This document shows, piece by piece, positions 54,458-63,346 of a stretch of 64,000 bases of DNA. The DNA comes from Roseibium salinum (lineage in GTDB: Bacteria; Pseudomonadota; Alphaproteobacteria; Rhizobiales; Stappiaceae): NCBI RefSeq assembly GCF_026240905.1, contig NZ_JAPEVI010000003.1, positions 4,342,501 to 4,406,500 on the forward strand, in the 5' to 3' direction. A program made the position numbers and the translations under genes. Numbering within the stretch: the first letter of the stretch is position 1; each line of letters starts with the position of its first letter. The notes beneath the pieces were generated by a model, which saw only the letters and a list, made by a program, of their open reading frames with translations, did not search any database and had not been told where the DNA came from.

Positions 54458-55414
54458 TCAGTCTTTGAGCAATTGCTCAGCCGTGGTCTCGTTGGTGATC
54501 AGGCAGTTGATGAATCTGCCCGTCAGCGCGCCGAGCATCGCCGGCACCTTGGCTGCGCCGGCGGCGACGCCGTAGACCGGTTTGTCGCCGGCCGGCCGCA
54601 ACGGCGCGCTCGCCACGAGATCGTTGGAGAGGCCTTCGATGAGCCTGCCGTTGCGGTCATAGACCCAGCTGGTGATTTCACCGACCGCCCCGGCGCGTTC
54701 CAGCGCCCGCATTTCGTCCAGGCCGACGAAGCCGTCGACCGTGAGCGGGGCCGTGGCGCCCATGTTGCCGATGCCGACGAATGTCGCGTCCGCCTGGCGG
54801 ATGAGATCCAGGATGCTGTGAACGGCCTCCTGGTTGTGCAGGAGCTGCAGCTCTTCGCGCGAGCGCGCGAAGACCGGCAGCGGCATCGGGTAGTGTTTGG
54901 CATTGATGCGGTCGGCCAGCCGGATGATGACGTTATAGGCCGAGGCCGAGCCGTCCGACATCATGTTGCCGAGCAGCGAGACGATCCGGTGCTGCGGGCA
55001 GTCCATGGACGGGATCTGGTCGACCGAGGCGCGCAGCGAGCGCCCGGTTCCGAAAGCGATGATCTTGGGTTGCTGAGAGCTGAAATGGCGCTCCATCTCG
55101 GCCGCCGCCGCCTGGGCAATGCCGACTGTAGAAGAGGGCGCGTCGGGATCGCTGGGGACGACCTCGCAGCTCTGCAGACCGAAGCGCTCGACGAGCCTCT
55201 GGCTGAGTTCCATGCAACGGGCGATCGGGTGATCGAGCCGCACCTTGACGAGCCGTTCGCTGACGGCGAGCGAGACGAGACGCTGCGCCGATTGCCGGGA
55301 GACGCCGAGCTTGCGGGCGATTTCGTCCTGGGTGTTGCCGGCCACGTAATACAGCCAGCCCGCCCGGGCAGCGTCATCGAGGCGGGATGTCTCGGCGGTG
55401 TTTTTCGTTTTCAT
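54458..55414 (-). CDS. SorC-family sugar-binding transcriptional regulator
   Basis: A 318-residue regulator. The N-terminal helix-turn-helix is WLYYVAGNTQDEIARKLGVSRQSAQRLVSLAVSERLV. The C-terminal sugar-phosphate-isomerase-like sensor domain has IAFGTGRSLRASVDQIP, TFVGIGNMGATAPL and a terminal ANETT-like tail. It corresponds to SmoC/SorC in polyol loci and probably controls smoEFGK, smoS and mtlK. It is transcribed in the same direction, immediately upstream of smoE. Confidence 0.9.
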   Translation of the reverse strand: MKTKNTAETSRLDDAARAGWLYYVAGNTQDEIARKLGVSRQSAQRLVSLAVSERLVKVRLDHPIARCMELSQRLVERFGLQSCEVVPSDPDAPSSTVGIAQAAAAEMERHFSSQQPKIIAFGTGRSLRASVDQIPSMDCPQHRIVSLLGNMMSDGSASAYNVIIRLADRINAKHYPMPLPVFARSREELQLLHNQEAVHSILDLIRQADATFVGIGNMGATAPLTVDGFVGLDEMRALERAGAVGEITSWVYDRNGRLIEGLSNDLVASAPLRPAGDKPVYGVAAGAAKVPAMLGALTGRFINCLITNETTAEQLLKD

Positions 55415-55468
55415 GTTATCTCGCCTGAAAGCTGTTCGATGCTGAGGGGTGCCTTCCTCGCCTCGCGT

Positions 55469-56182
55469 TCATCGGGATGCAGGAGGATCTCGCCGCAAGT
55501 CCGGCCTAAGCTGATAGAATTCCTCGAAAGATGCAAATGTCTGTGCGGCGCCGGCCGCGGCGTCATCGGTTCCCACGAGATTTTTCAGGTGAGCCCCGCC
55601 GATGAACCGCCACACTTGCATGCCAGCGGCAAGGGCCGCCCTGATACCGTTCTCGCTGTCCTCGATCACCAGGCAGCGGGCCGGGTCGACCCCGTGCTTT
55701 TCGGCGGCCAGCAGGAAGAGATCCGGTGCCGGCTTGCCGTGCGACACTTCGGAGGCGGTCGTCGTGCGGCCGGAAAAGACGCCGGTCAGTCCGGTGATCT
55801 CCAGCGATTTGGCAAGCCGCGGCGGGCTGGAGCTCGTGGCCAGGCAGTAGTCGGGCACCAGCTCGCCGATGACGTCCAGAACGCCGGAAATCGGCGTCAG
55901 GTCCTTTTCGAAAGCGGCAAGCAGGCTCGCCCGGTACTGAACCTCGAATTCGGGCGGCAGGTCGACGCCGAACTCCTTGCGGATCTGCTGCAGGACAATC
56001 GGATAGCTGCGGCCGAGGAAATGATGCGCCACATAGTCCATGGTGATGTAGACGTTTCGGTTGGCGAGTTCGGCAACCAGCATGCGCGCGCTGATCACCT
56101 CGCTGTCGATCAGCACTCCGTCACAGTCGAAGATGACGAGGTCGACCCTTGAAGGGGCGGTCTTTGCGTAAGGTGTGCTCAT
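55469..56182 (-). CDS. HAD-superfamily phosphatase/phosphoglucomutase-like
   Basis: A 237-residue haloacid-dehalogenase protein. Motif I is [15 protein letters not shown], motif [11 protein letters not shown], motif [12 protein letters not shown] and motif [13 protein letters not shown]; an alpha-helical cap lies between I and II. The substrate may be a sugar or polyol phosphate. It precedes the regulator by 54 bases and is often found with Smo-type loci. It may detoxify phosphorylated side products. Confidence 0.87.
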   Translation of the reverse strand: MSTPYAKTAPSRVDLVIFDCDGVLIDSEVISARMLVAELANRNVYITMDYVAHHFLGRSYPIVLQQIRKEFGVDLPPEFEVQYRASLLAAFEKDLTPISGVLDVIGELVPDYCLATSSSPPRLAKSLEITGLTGVFSGRTTTASEVSHGKPAPDLFLLAAEKHGVDPARCLVIEDSENGIRAALAAGMQVWRFIGGAHLKNLVGTDDAAAGAAQTFASFEEFYQLRPDLRRDPPASR

Positions 56183-56196
56183 TCCATCGGGACCAG

Positions 56197-56868
56197 TCAG
56201 CCGAACCAGCGCTTGAACCAGCGGCGGAGGCCGCTCGTCGCTTCGCTCGCGCGCTTCTGGGCATCCTCTCGGGCCTGCCCTGCATTTTCACCGACATCAT
56301 CGAAGAAATCATCGATCCCGTCCACGATCGGATCGACGCGCGTGCGCTTGAAGGCGCGAACCGTCCGGAAGGCCAGGTAGCCGATCACGCCGAGGACCAG
56401 GAAGAACAGGATGTTGAACCAGGGAATCAGGAAAACGTCCGGCCCGGACACCACATCGATGTCGATGGCATTCGGGAAGATCGTGAAGAGCTCCAGCCGC
56501 CAGCCGTAATGCGTGACGGCGACCCAGATATCTTCATCCTTCTTCGACAGAGATTGCGCCTGGGCGGTGATGTTGCTGCTGTCGAACTTGAAATAGGGCG
56601 GCCAGCCCCAGTCGGTGTCCTCGTTGCGGTAGACCCGCGGCCTGCCGTTCGGCCAGACCGTGTTGATGAAGCGGACGTCCCGGGTCCAGTTCGGGTTGGT
56701 TCCGGCATCAGGTGCCGCCCAGAACAGCGAGGAGGCGCCGATGTCCATGCGTTTGACATCGGTGCCGACAATCCGCACCACGTCCCGGCCCGGTAGCGTG
56801 TAGTGGGCGAAGAGAACGACAACGAGCACCACCGGAATGCCGATAATCCATTTAAACCACTTGGTCAC
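56197..56868 (-). CDS. DUF1523 family membrane protein
   Basis: A 223-residue protein with helix 1 at residues 6-25 ([20 protein letters not shown]), a periplasmic domain with [12 protein letters not shown] and [19 protein letters not shown], helix 2 at about 147-168 and a C-terminal cytoplasmic amphipathic tail. The block matches DUF1523. The GTG start overlaps the stop of the previous gene. It is the last gene of the AAA+ operon. The role is unknown; it may anchor the other parts to the membrane. Confidence 0.8.
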   Translation of the reverse strand: MTKWFKWIIGIPVVLVVVLFAHYTLPGRDVVRIVGTDVKRMDIGASSLFWAAPDAGTNPNWTRDVRFINTVWPNGRPRVYRNEDTDWGWPPYFKFDSSNITAQAQSLSKKDEDIWVAVTHYGWRLELFTIFPNAIDIDVVSGPDVFLIPWFNILFFLVLGVIGYLAFRTVRAFKRTRVDPIVDGIDDFFDDVGENAGQAREDAQKRASEATSGLRRWFKRWFG

Positions 56869-58244
56869 TCGTCGTCCTCGTCATCGTCGTCATCATCATC
56901 ATCGTCGTCGCGCGGGATGGCGCCCCACGGGCCCATGTTCCTGCCGAAGCCGTAGTCGTCGTCTTCTTCGTCCAGGCCGGGTTCGGGGCCGAACAGTTCC
57001 TCGCGCGTGCCGGCCTTGTCGACCATGTATTCGGCGGCGAGGAAATGCGCCGCATAGGCTTTCTTGGCATCGCTCCAGATGCGGTACTGCGCATAGAACG
57101 CATCCTTGTGACAGATGAACAGCTGGCGGAAATCGAGCGGCGTCAGCTCGGCCAGAAGCCTGTTGACCAGCAGTTTGTCGCGGTGATTGCGGGATCTCAG
57201 GAGATAGAAATAGGCCGGATCATCCGGCTGCGGCCACGGCACGTCCTGTCCGGCCGCCAGGCGGCGGACCACGTCCTCGATGGCGTGATATTCCTCCGGC
57301 AGGCTGCCGTGGTACCTGCGTTTGAGGGTGCGCATGTCGCGCCGGGAGACGTCGAGCAGGTTCTCGCCGCTGTTGGCGGCGGCATCGATCACGATGAAAT
57401 CGAGCTTTTGCTTCAGGATGTTGACGGCGCGGGTGCTGCCCTGCGCATAAACCAGCTCGACCAGGGCGTTGCGGTTCAGGAAGTCGGCGATTTCGTGCCG
57501 GTCCTCCAGGGAAAGCACGCTCTTGACCGGCAGGCCCTCCGTGGTTTCCAGCTTTCCGGCCGCAATGCAGGCGGTCTCCCTGGCATCGCGGAAAACATAG
57601 AGGCCGCCATAGTGGGAGGTGTGGAAGTTGCCCTGCTCGAAGCCCTGGGACTTGAGCGCAAGCGGCGTGCGGATGATATCGCCGGTGTGCTTGGAGAGTT
57701 CGATCATCTCCGCGATCAGCACGTCATCCCACCAGCCGTCCGGCTCGCTCATGAAGCGGTCGATCCTGTCCGCCAGCTCTTCGCTCGCCTGCGAATGCCC
57801 GCCGACCGTGTCGGCCTCCACGTGAATGGTCGTGAGGTGAAACAGATCCTGCGGGGACGTGAGCGAATAGATCGAGTTCACGAGCTCGCCGACCACGCAG
57901 TCGCGAATGGACAGGGCGAAGAGCTGTTCCTCGTTTTCATCGATGAAGCGCCGCAGGATCGTTCGCGACGTGGAGAATTTGGCATTCAGCAGCGGCGCCG
58001 TCTTCTGCTCGACCGACAGCAGGATGAACTGGCGGTTGCAGCCGCTGGGATTGAGATAGAGCTCGTCGCCGAACTCGTCGCCGATCTCGGGCGAATAGCC
58101 GGAAATGTCGATGTGAAACGCGTCCAGGCCGGTGCGCCGGCCGGTCAGGTGCTCGAGCGCCCTGTTGTACCGGGCGACCATCGACGGCGAGGACACCTCA
58201 TAGAGGTTGCCGTAGATCAGGCCGAGCTGCACCAGTCTCATCAT
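56865..58244 (-). CDS. Unknown protein with a poly-aspartate tail (DUF6638-like)
   Basis: A 459-residue soluble protein. The N-terminus LVQLGLIYGNLYEVSSPSMV and RYNRALEHLTGRRTGLDAFHIDISG resemble the family labelled DUF6638 (from memory, not searched). No enzyme motif was recognised. The C-terminus has ten consecutive Asp followed by EDDE, encoded by a GAT/GAC repeat. Its ATG overlaps the stop of the ATPase gene, so the two are translationally coupled. It could be a client or adaptor of the ATPase. Confidence 0.8.
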   Translation of the reverse strand: MMRLVQLGLIYGNLYEVSSPSMVARYNRALEHLTGRRTGLDAFHIDISGYSPEIGDEFGDELYLNPSGCNRQFILLSVEQKTAPLLNAKFSTSRTILRRFIDENEEQLFALSIRDCVVGELVNSIYSLTSPQDLFHLTTIHVEADTVGGHSQASEELADRIDRFMSEPDGWWDDVLIAEMIELSKHTGDIIRTPLALKSQGFEQGNFHTSHYGGLYVFRDARETACIAAGKLETTEGLPVKSVLSLEDRHEIADFLNRNALVELVYAQGSTRAVNILKQKLDFIVIDAAANSGENLLDVSRRDMRTLKRRYHGSLPEEYHAIEDVVRRLAAGQDVPWPQPDDPAYFYLLRSRNHRDKLLVNRLLAELTPLDFRQLFICHKDAFYAQYRIWSDAKKAYAAHFLAAEYMVDKAGTREELFGPEPGLDEEDDDYGFGRNMGPWGAIPRDDDDDDDDDDEDDE

Positions 58245-60190
58245 GAGCGGGTTGCTTCCATATAGCGGCGCTTGGCTTCCTCCATCCGCTGCATGTCCCG
58301 AACCGCGTTTTCGATGGCGGCTTCGTCGGACTTGTCCGCATAGCGGAACTCGCTGTCGGCATAGCGGTTGATTTCCTGGATCACCATCTCGACCGTGATC
58401 GGCTGCGCCAGCTCGGCGATCATGGCCTTCTTGGTCTCGTAGTCCTTGAACAGGAAGAGGTCCGGATTTTCCATCCAGTCATCGGGCAGTTCGAAATCCA
58501 TGGCCCGCACCTTGACGGCGTCGGTGATGTTCTTGATCGCGCGGCCCGTGAACCGTTCATCGGCCTCCTGGATCGCCTTCAGGTAGGTGCCGAGCTTGGC
58601 GATGGTATCGAGCGGACCGAGCTGATCGTGCACCCTGTCGAAGACCTTCTCGAGCGCGTCCTCCTGGGGCCTGGAATGGCGCTCATAGGAGGCGGCGACG
58701 GCCTTCTTGATGGCCTGGGCCTCGAACAGGTCATGCTCGCCGACCGGGATCGAGTGGTTCTTGCCCATCAGCAGATGCAGGATGTCGATATAGTCCGCGC
58801 GCGATTGCGGACCGTCGACAAGGAAGCGGGCGCCGGCGCGCTGGCGCAGGGCATCATCGACGTTCTCCGGATAGTTGGAGAACATTCCGAAGGTGCAGTT
58901 GCCGCGCACCACCGTGTTGGCGCCGGCAAAGCTTTCCATCAGCACGGCGGTAATCTCGAGCTGGCCGGCCGACGACTGCCGGTCGCCGCGCTTGCCGGCG
59001 AGCTGGTCGATATCGTCGATGGTGCCGAAGCCGATGACGTTCGGGTCCAGGACATTGCGGATGAAGGCCTTGGCGTTCTGGGCGGACTTGCCCTGGTAGC
59101 TGTCGATGCTGTCGGTCGACAGGTTCTGGTAGCGGAAGGCGTAGCCGGCATTGTTGCAGTATTCGTTGATCAAGCCGGCCATCATCTGGATGAGCGTGGT
59201 CTTGCCGGTGCCCGGCTTGCCGTCGCCCATGAAGGTGAAGATGAAGCCGCCAAGCTCGGCAAACGGGTTGAGCTTGCGCTCGAAATCATAGGCCATCAGC
59301 ATCTTTGACAGCTTCATGGCCTGGTATTTGGCGATGTGGTTGCCGACGACCTCGTTCGGCTTCTTGAAGGCCATGGTCAGCGTGGTGGAGCGTGCCCGCG
59401 CCGCCGGCGTGAAGCCGGTGATCTCGAAATCGTCCGCTTCCACCCGGTAGCGGGCGTCGGAAAAGGGAGCGAGCTGACTGAGGCCCTCGGCGCGGAGCGT
59501 CACCTTTTCCATCAGCTGCTCGCAGAAGGAGGTGATGAGGGCGATGAGATGGCCGTCGGTTTCCGTGCCCGCGGCCGCGATTTCCTGGTCCAGCTCCCAC
59601 AGCGTGCCGTGCAGGGCGAGCTGGTCGTTGTCGAGCAGGATCTCTTCCACCTCGCCGCAGTGAACCTCCGTTTCGCCGGTGTCGACACTCAGGCCGGACA
59701 GGAGGAAGTCCGTCATGTTGGCAAAGACGTGCAGCGAGACCAGGGCGGAAGCGGTCAGAAGGTCCTGGAACCGGACCTTCTGCGACGGGTCCAGGGTGCC
59801 GGCAAGGTTCTTGCGTTTCAGGTCATCGAGGCCGGTCTGCTCGGCGAACTGATCCGACGCCACCATGGCAACCGAAAGGGCGCGCCGCAGGGATTGCAGC
59901 ACGCTCGCCTGCTCGGGCGTGGTCAGCGTGTCGTCGTCGCTTTCCAGAATGCGGGTGGTCAGCTGAACCCCTTCCGGACGGGCGGTGGAGCGGGTGACAA
60001 GGCCCGGCGTGGTGGAGCGGAACCGCCGGCGCGTGCCGAGCCCTGCGGAGCGTTCCTGGACCCGGTCGGGCTCGCGCTTCGCCGCGATGCGCGGCGTGTG
60101 GTCGAAGCCCTCGAGCATCGTCTCGGCGAGCCGGTATTTCTCGCGGATCTTGTCTTCTTTCAGTTCCATGAGGTCGTTGGAAAGGGTCAC
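58241..60190 (-). CDS. AAA+ ATPase of an uncharacterised operon
   Basis: A 649-residue protein. Residues 1-310 form an uncharacterised N-terminal region. The AAA+ module has Walker A GDGKPGTGKTTL (322-333), Walker B VIGFGTIDDIDQLAG (385-399, ending in Asp-Asp not Asp-Glu), sensor 1 Asn439 in MFSNYPENVDDALRQR with Arg fingers R449, R451 and R455, and a C-terminal helical lid. The ISxDD Walker B and the large N-terminal domain set it apart from MoxR and ClpX. The start is a GTG at 60190; an ATG at 60169 is possible. Confidence 0.82.
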   Translation of the reverse strand: MTLSNDLMELKEDKIREKYRLAETMLEGFDHTPRIAAKREPDRVQERSAGLGTRRRFRSTTPGLVTRSTARPEGVQLTTRILESDDDTLTTPEQASVLQSLRRALSVAMVASDQFAEQTGLDDLKRKNLAGTLDPSQKVRFQDLLTASALVSLHVFANMTDFLLSGLSVDTGETEVHCGEVEEILLDNDQLALHGTLWELDQEIAAAGTETDGHLIALITSFCEQLMEKVTLRAEGLSQLAPFSDARYRVEADDFEITGFTPAARARSTTLTMAFKKPNEVVGNHIAKYQAMKLSKMLMAYDFERKLNPFAELGGFIFTFMGDGKPGTGKTTLIQMMAGLINEYCNNAGYAFRYQNLSTDSIDSYQGKSAQNAKAFIRNVLDPNVIGFGTIDDIDQLAGKRGDRQSSAGQLEITAVLMESFAGANTVVRGNCTFGMFSNYPENVDDALRQRAGARFLVDGPQSRADYIDILHLLMGKNHSIPVGEHDLFEAQAIKKAVAASYERHSRPQEDALEKVFDRVHDQLGPLDTIAKLGTYLKAIQEADERFTGRAIKNITDAVKVRAMDFELPDDWMENPDLFLFKDYETKKAMIAELAQPITVEMVIQEINRYADSEFRYADKSDEAAIENAVRDMQRMEEAKRRYMEATRS

Positions 60191-60200
60191 GCGTCAAAAC

Positions 60201-61331
60201 CTATTTGTAGCTGAGAATATTGCCCGACGGGCTAACGGCATACTTGCGGATATTGGCAAGACCCGGCGGATCGAGCTCCGCCAGGATCTGATAGGGGCGC
60301 TGCGGCAGGATCAGCGAGCGCTGCTGATGCGTGTGGCCCTTGGCGTCCTGCGGGTCTCCGGAGGCGGTGAACGGGTCGAGCTGGTAGATCTGCCGCTCGA
60401 CCGAAGAGAAGAAGCCCGCGGCCTCGAACTCGGAGCCGGAGGCGACCAGCGTCTCCGTCGTCCAGGCGAGCGCCCAGTCTTCGCCCGGCCTGCCGGAGAC
60501 CTCGCTCAGGACATCGCGCAAGGGGCCGGATTGCTGGGTGAACGTGTGGCTGTACATCGGGCCGATGAAGAACCGCCGCAGCCTCTTGGGGTGGAGATCG
60601 TCGAAATCCCGGTCGAAACCGCGGGCGATCGTGACCAGCTTCATGGATGACGACGATTGCGCGCCCAGATGGCTTTGCACCCGCGGCCATCTGCGCGCGT
60701 CCCTGGCGAGGGCGTGCTTGCCGCTGTCCTCCAGGTCCATGATGTAGACGAGGGGAATGTTCTGCTGGCTGTCGTAGGCCGCCCAGTGAAGCCGGTAGCT
60801 CCGGCGGCCGGCATCGACATTCCCGGTCCAGGTGAGGCGCGGGTCGTTGCGCGCCCAGAACAGGTGGCCCTGGGCCAGTTTCTCGTAGTACTGGCGCTGG
60901 GAGGCGGCGAACTGGACGTTGAGAGGGGCGGATTGCTCCCGCAGGATGTGGTTGACCATCGCCAGCTTCAGGTCCCGCATCGCGGGCAGGGACTTGAGAT
61001 GATTTTCCGCCTGCATGGCATCGTTCGCCATCTGCAGCAGTTCCTGATAGATCGGGAAGCCGCTGTCCTGGCGGTCGATGTTGAGCAGCGACGGCAGCAT
61101 CTGCGAGACGCGGCCGGCGAGCAGGTACTTGTAGGAAAGCGCCGTGAAGGTTCCCGACAGCGCGTCCAGATAGTCCTTCAGGATCGGGATCTCCGAGGCC
61201 AGCGCCGTGTCCTCGGACACGACGCTTTCCGCCACTCCCTGCAGATGGGAGATGATCCGCTCAAACTTTGCGAAGTAGCGCCGTGTTTCATGCGCTTCCT
61301 CCAAAGTCCTGTGATCCAGTGTCAGATCCAA
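60201..61331 (-). CDS. Unknown protein of the AAA+ operon
   Basis: A 376-residue protein without signal or membrane helices. The first 130 residues look helical (YFAKFERIISHLQGVAESVV); the rest contains a beta-rich part with LPSLLNIDRQDSGFPIYQELL and FFIGPMYSHTFTQQSGPL. No family is recognised with confidence. The start is a TTG at 61331 with AGGGA eight bases upstream. It lies between the coiled-coil protein and the ATPase, separated by 11 and 10 bases. Confidence 0.7.
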   Translation of the reverse strand: MDLTLDHRTLEEAHETRRYFAKFERIISHLQGVAESVVSEDTALASEIPILKDYLDALSGTFTALSYKYLLAGRVSQMLPSLLNIDRQDSGFPIYQELLQMANDAMQAENHLKSLPAMRDLKLAMVNHILREQSAPLNVQFAASQRQYYEKLAQGHLFWARNDPRLTWTGNVDAGRRSYRLHWAAYDSQQNIPLVYIMDLEDSGKHALARDARRWPRVQSHLGAQSSSSMKLVTIARGFDRDFDDLHPKRLRRFFIGPMYSHTFTQQSGPLRDVLSEVSGRPGEDWALAWTTETLVASGSEFEAAGFFSSVERQIYQLDPFTASGDPQDAKGHTHQQRSLILPQRPYQILAELDPPGLANIRKYAVSPSGNILSYK

Positions 61332-61342
61332 CGCTCAGTCCC

Positions 61343-62419
61343 TCAGGCGCCGTAGGCGTTCTTGTCGTGCTTTTCCACGATCTTCTGGAACCGCCGCACG
61401 AAGCGCTCGTCCGATTTGGCCTTCTCTTCCAGAACCTTGCGCGCGAACACCATATGGTCTTCGTGGGCTTCCATCATGTCGGCCATCCGCTGGTTGGTGG
61501 CCGAGCCGATGGCGGCCATGGCGGACTGGGCTTCCTTGTCGGTCGCCACGCCGATCTCGTTGATCTTGTGGGCGACGTCCTGCTGCTGGGCGGTTTTCAG
61601 GGATTTTACCAGAGCATCGTAAAGAACGACACGCTGCTTCGTATCCGTCTGCAGCTTGTTGATCAGCACCATCTGGGTTGCCGCCTGGTTCTGCAGGCTG
61701 TCGACCCAGGTCTTGCCCTTTTCGATGTAGCGCTCCAGCGTCTGGCTTTCGGCCAGTTTCACCTGTTCGTCCTGGGCCAGCTTGTTGTATTTGGCGTTCA
61801 GCTCGGCCAGGTCGCTCTCCAGCTTGGTGCGCGCGGCGGCATCCGTCTCCACGGAGATCTTGTTTTCCAGGGCGATGATGTCCGGATCCATCTCGACGAG
61901 CTGCTTCTTGATGCTCTCGAGCGTTTCCACCGTCTGTTCGCGCTGGGCAAGGGTCTCGCCCAGATTGCCTTCCACGCGCTGGCTGTGGTCGTTCAGCGTG
62001 TTGAGCTGCTCCTGGAGGAGCTGGCCGATCACGTTGGACTTGGCGATCAGGTCCTGCAGCTTGTCGTCGATGCTCGCCGAGCGCATGCGCTCCTGGCGGA
62101 TGCTGTCGGACCTTTGCTTGGAAAAGAAACCGACGAAGGTCTCCCAGCCGGTCTTCGAGCGCATGGCGTCGAAGTCCTTGGAAAAGGTCGCCGTGACGTC
62201 GTCGAGGCCCATGATCAGTTCGGCGATGTTCGCGCCCATCAGCTCGGTATGGGCATGGACATCGTCCAGGGTAGCGTTCTCGATGTCGATGGAAATATCC
62301 TGGCCGGTCTCGAGCTTCGACCGGGCGGTTTCGATCTTCGAAGTCACCTCGTCGATCTTCTGCCTCGCAGCGGCAACTTCCTTCTTCGATTTTTCAATCT
62401 GAGTGTTGAAATCTACCAT
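61343..62419 (-). CDS. Coiled-coil protein, TelA-like
   Basis: A 358-residue protein that is almost entirely charged and helical. ATG 62419 with GGAAGGGG upstream is chosen; the frame to 62467 is not supported. Long heptad stretches cover residues 1-60 and 120-330 (QIEKSKKEVAAARQKIDE, LNDHSQRVEGNLGETLAQRE, QTVETLESIKKQ). Overall size and pattern recall TelA/toxic-anion-resistance or phage-shock coiled-coil proteins, but key motifs were not matched. It is the first gene of the operon. Confidence 0.75.
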   Translation of the reverse strand: MVDFNTQIEKSKKEVAAARQKIDEVTSKIETARSKLETGQDISIDIENATLDDVHAHTELMGANIAELIMGLDDVTATFSKDFDAMRSKTGWETFVGFFSKQRSDSIRQERMRSASIDDKLQDLIAKSNVIGQLLQEQLNTLNDHSQRVEGNLGETLAQREQTVETLESIKKQLVEMDPDIIALENKISVETDAAARTKLESDLAELNAKYNKLAQDEQVKLAESQTLERYIEKGKTWVDSLQNQAATQMVLINKLQTDTKQRVVLYDALVKSLKTAQQQDVAHKINEIGVATDKEAQSAMAAIGSATNQRMADMMEAHEDHMVFARKVLEEKAKSDERFVRRFQKIVEKHDKNAYGA

Positions 62420-62804
62420 GGGCCCCTTCCCAAAATGTTCTGCAATATTACCGATCCTATGTAGCAATTCTGAATGGAATTACAATTACGGCGGCAGATT
62501 GCGACCTTTGATCCTCAAGAAGTTGCGTTTGCCGAAAAGTTTCTGCTGTCCCGGCGAAAAAGTCTATCGCAATGTGTGGGGTCACGGGGTGTGCGGGCTT
62601 TTGAAACGGCGAAATTGCCAGCCGTCGAACCAAGTCGCAATGGCACGGAATTTTAAAATACGTCCAGATGTTTTTCGCATGAAAACCGGCACTGGTAGCC
62701 ATGCGGAAAGATGGCTTAGGTGTTTGATCCCAGATTTTGATGGTGCAGTCTATTCTCCAAAATAGCACCAGCGTCAGTCTTAATTGAACTAATGATATCG
62801 CGCA
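62420..62804. other. AT-richer gene-free region upstream of the AAA+ operon
   Basis: No ORF here is convincing; the two ~100-residue frames overlap on opposite strands and read as low-complexity non-coding sequence. The first ~100 bases next to 62419 must hold the promoter of the AAA+ operon. No operator was identified. Confidence 0.4.
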
Positions 62805-63059
62805 TCAACGACCACCTTTTCTCAGTACATCTTTTGCAAATTCGAGATATTCTATGTACGCTTCGAGATCATCATTTTGAATTTTGTGGTACTGAACATT
62901 GCTGGCATAGGAGAATTTCAAGTAGATACAATCTTCGTGACCGGTGCAAATGAAAATTACTGCATTAGAGTTGATTTTGAACGAGTTTAGTATTTTCTTT
63001 CTGAATAGGAAAATCCTATCAACTAGCGTTATCTTGTAGAAAGAAGTATCAGAGTTCAT
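62805..63059 (-). CDS. Small orphan protein in an AT-rich patch
   Basis: An 84-residue soluble, basic protein with the start at ATG 63059, about ten bases after AAAGGAG. It contains NSFKINSNAVIFICTGHE and ends ILEFAKDVLRK-like (LEFAKDVLRKGGR). The composition is strikingly AT-rich against the rest of the window, so it is probably recently acquired. No family or partner could be assigned. The region 63060-63346 between it and the next gene holds no further ORF. Confidence 0.5.
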   Translation of the reverse strand: MNSDTSFYKITLVDRIFLFRKKILNSFKINSNAVIFICTGHEDCIYLKFSYASNVQYHKIQNDDLEAYIEYLEFAKDVLRKGGR

Positions 63060-63346
63060 TCTGGCTACCACTCCTTTTGTCAGCAACACAAATAATATAG
63101 AACCACGCCATCGCTTTCTCTACAAGCAATTCAAGTATACTTGACAAATGTCTCATGCCCGCTGGTTTAATTGAAAATAGCGGCGCCTATTTTTACTGAC
63201 TTGAGCGATACGGGAAGTATCCATTCAAACATATGTGCTCGCTTCCTTGAATAGAACTCTTGATCCGGAAGCGGATAAAGGCTCTTTCGGTTCGAGGCCG
63301 GACTGATAGGAGAATGCTATTGGCGGCTCTCTTCCGCCGGTGCTCG

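Noticed and set aside
56865..56930. Short tandem trinucleotide tract as a CRISPR or VNTR locus
   Set aside because: It is a coding poly-Asp tract within an intact gene, without spacers or repeat units of CRISPR size.
62403..62768. Two ~100-120-residue ORFs on opposite strands
   Set aside because: They overlap each other, lack ribosome-binding sites and look like random translation of AT-richer intergenic DNA.
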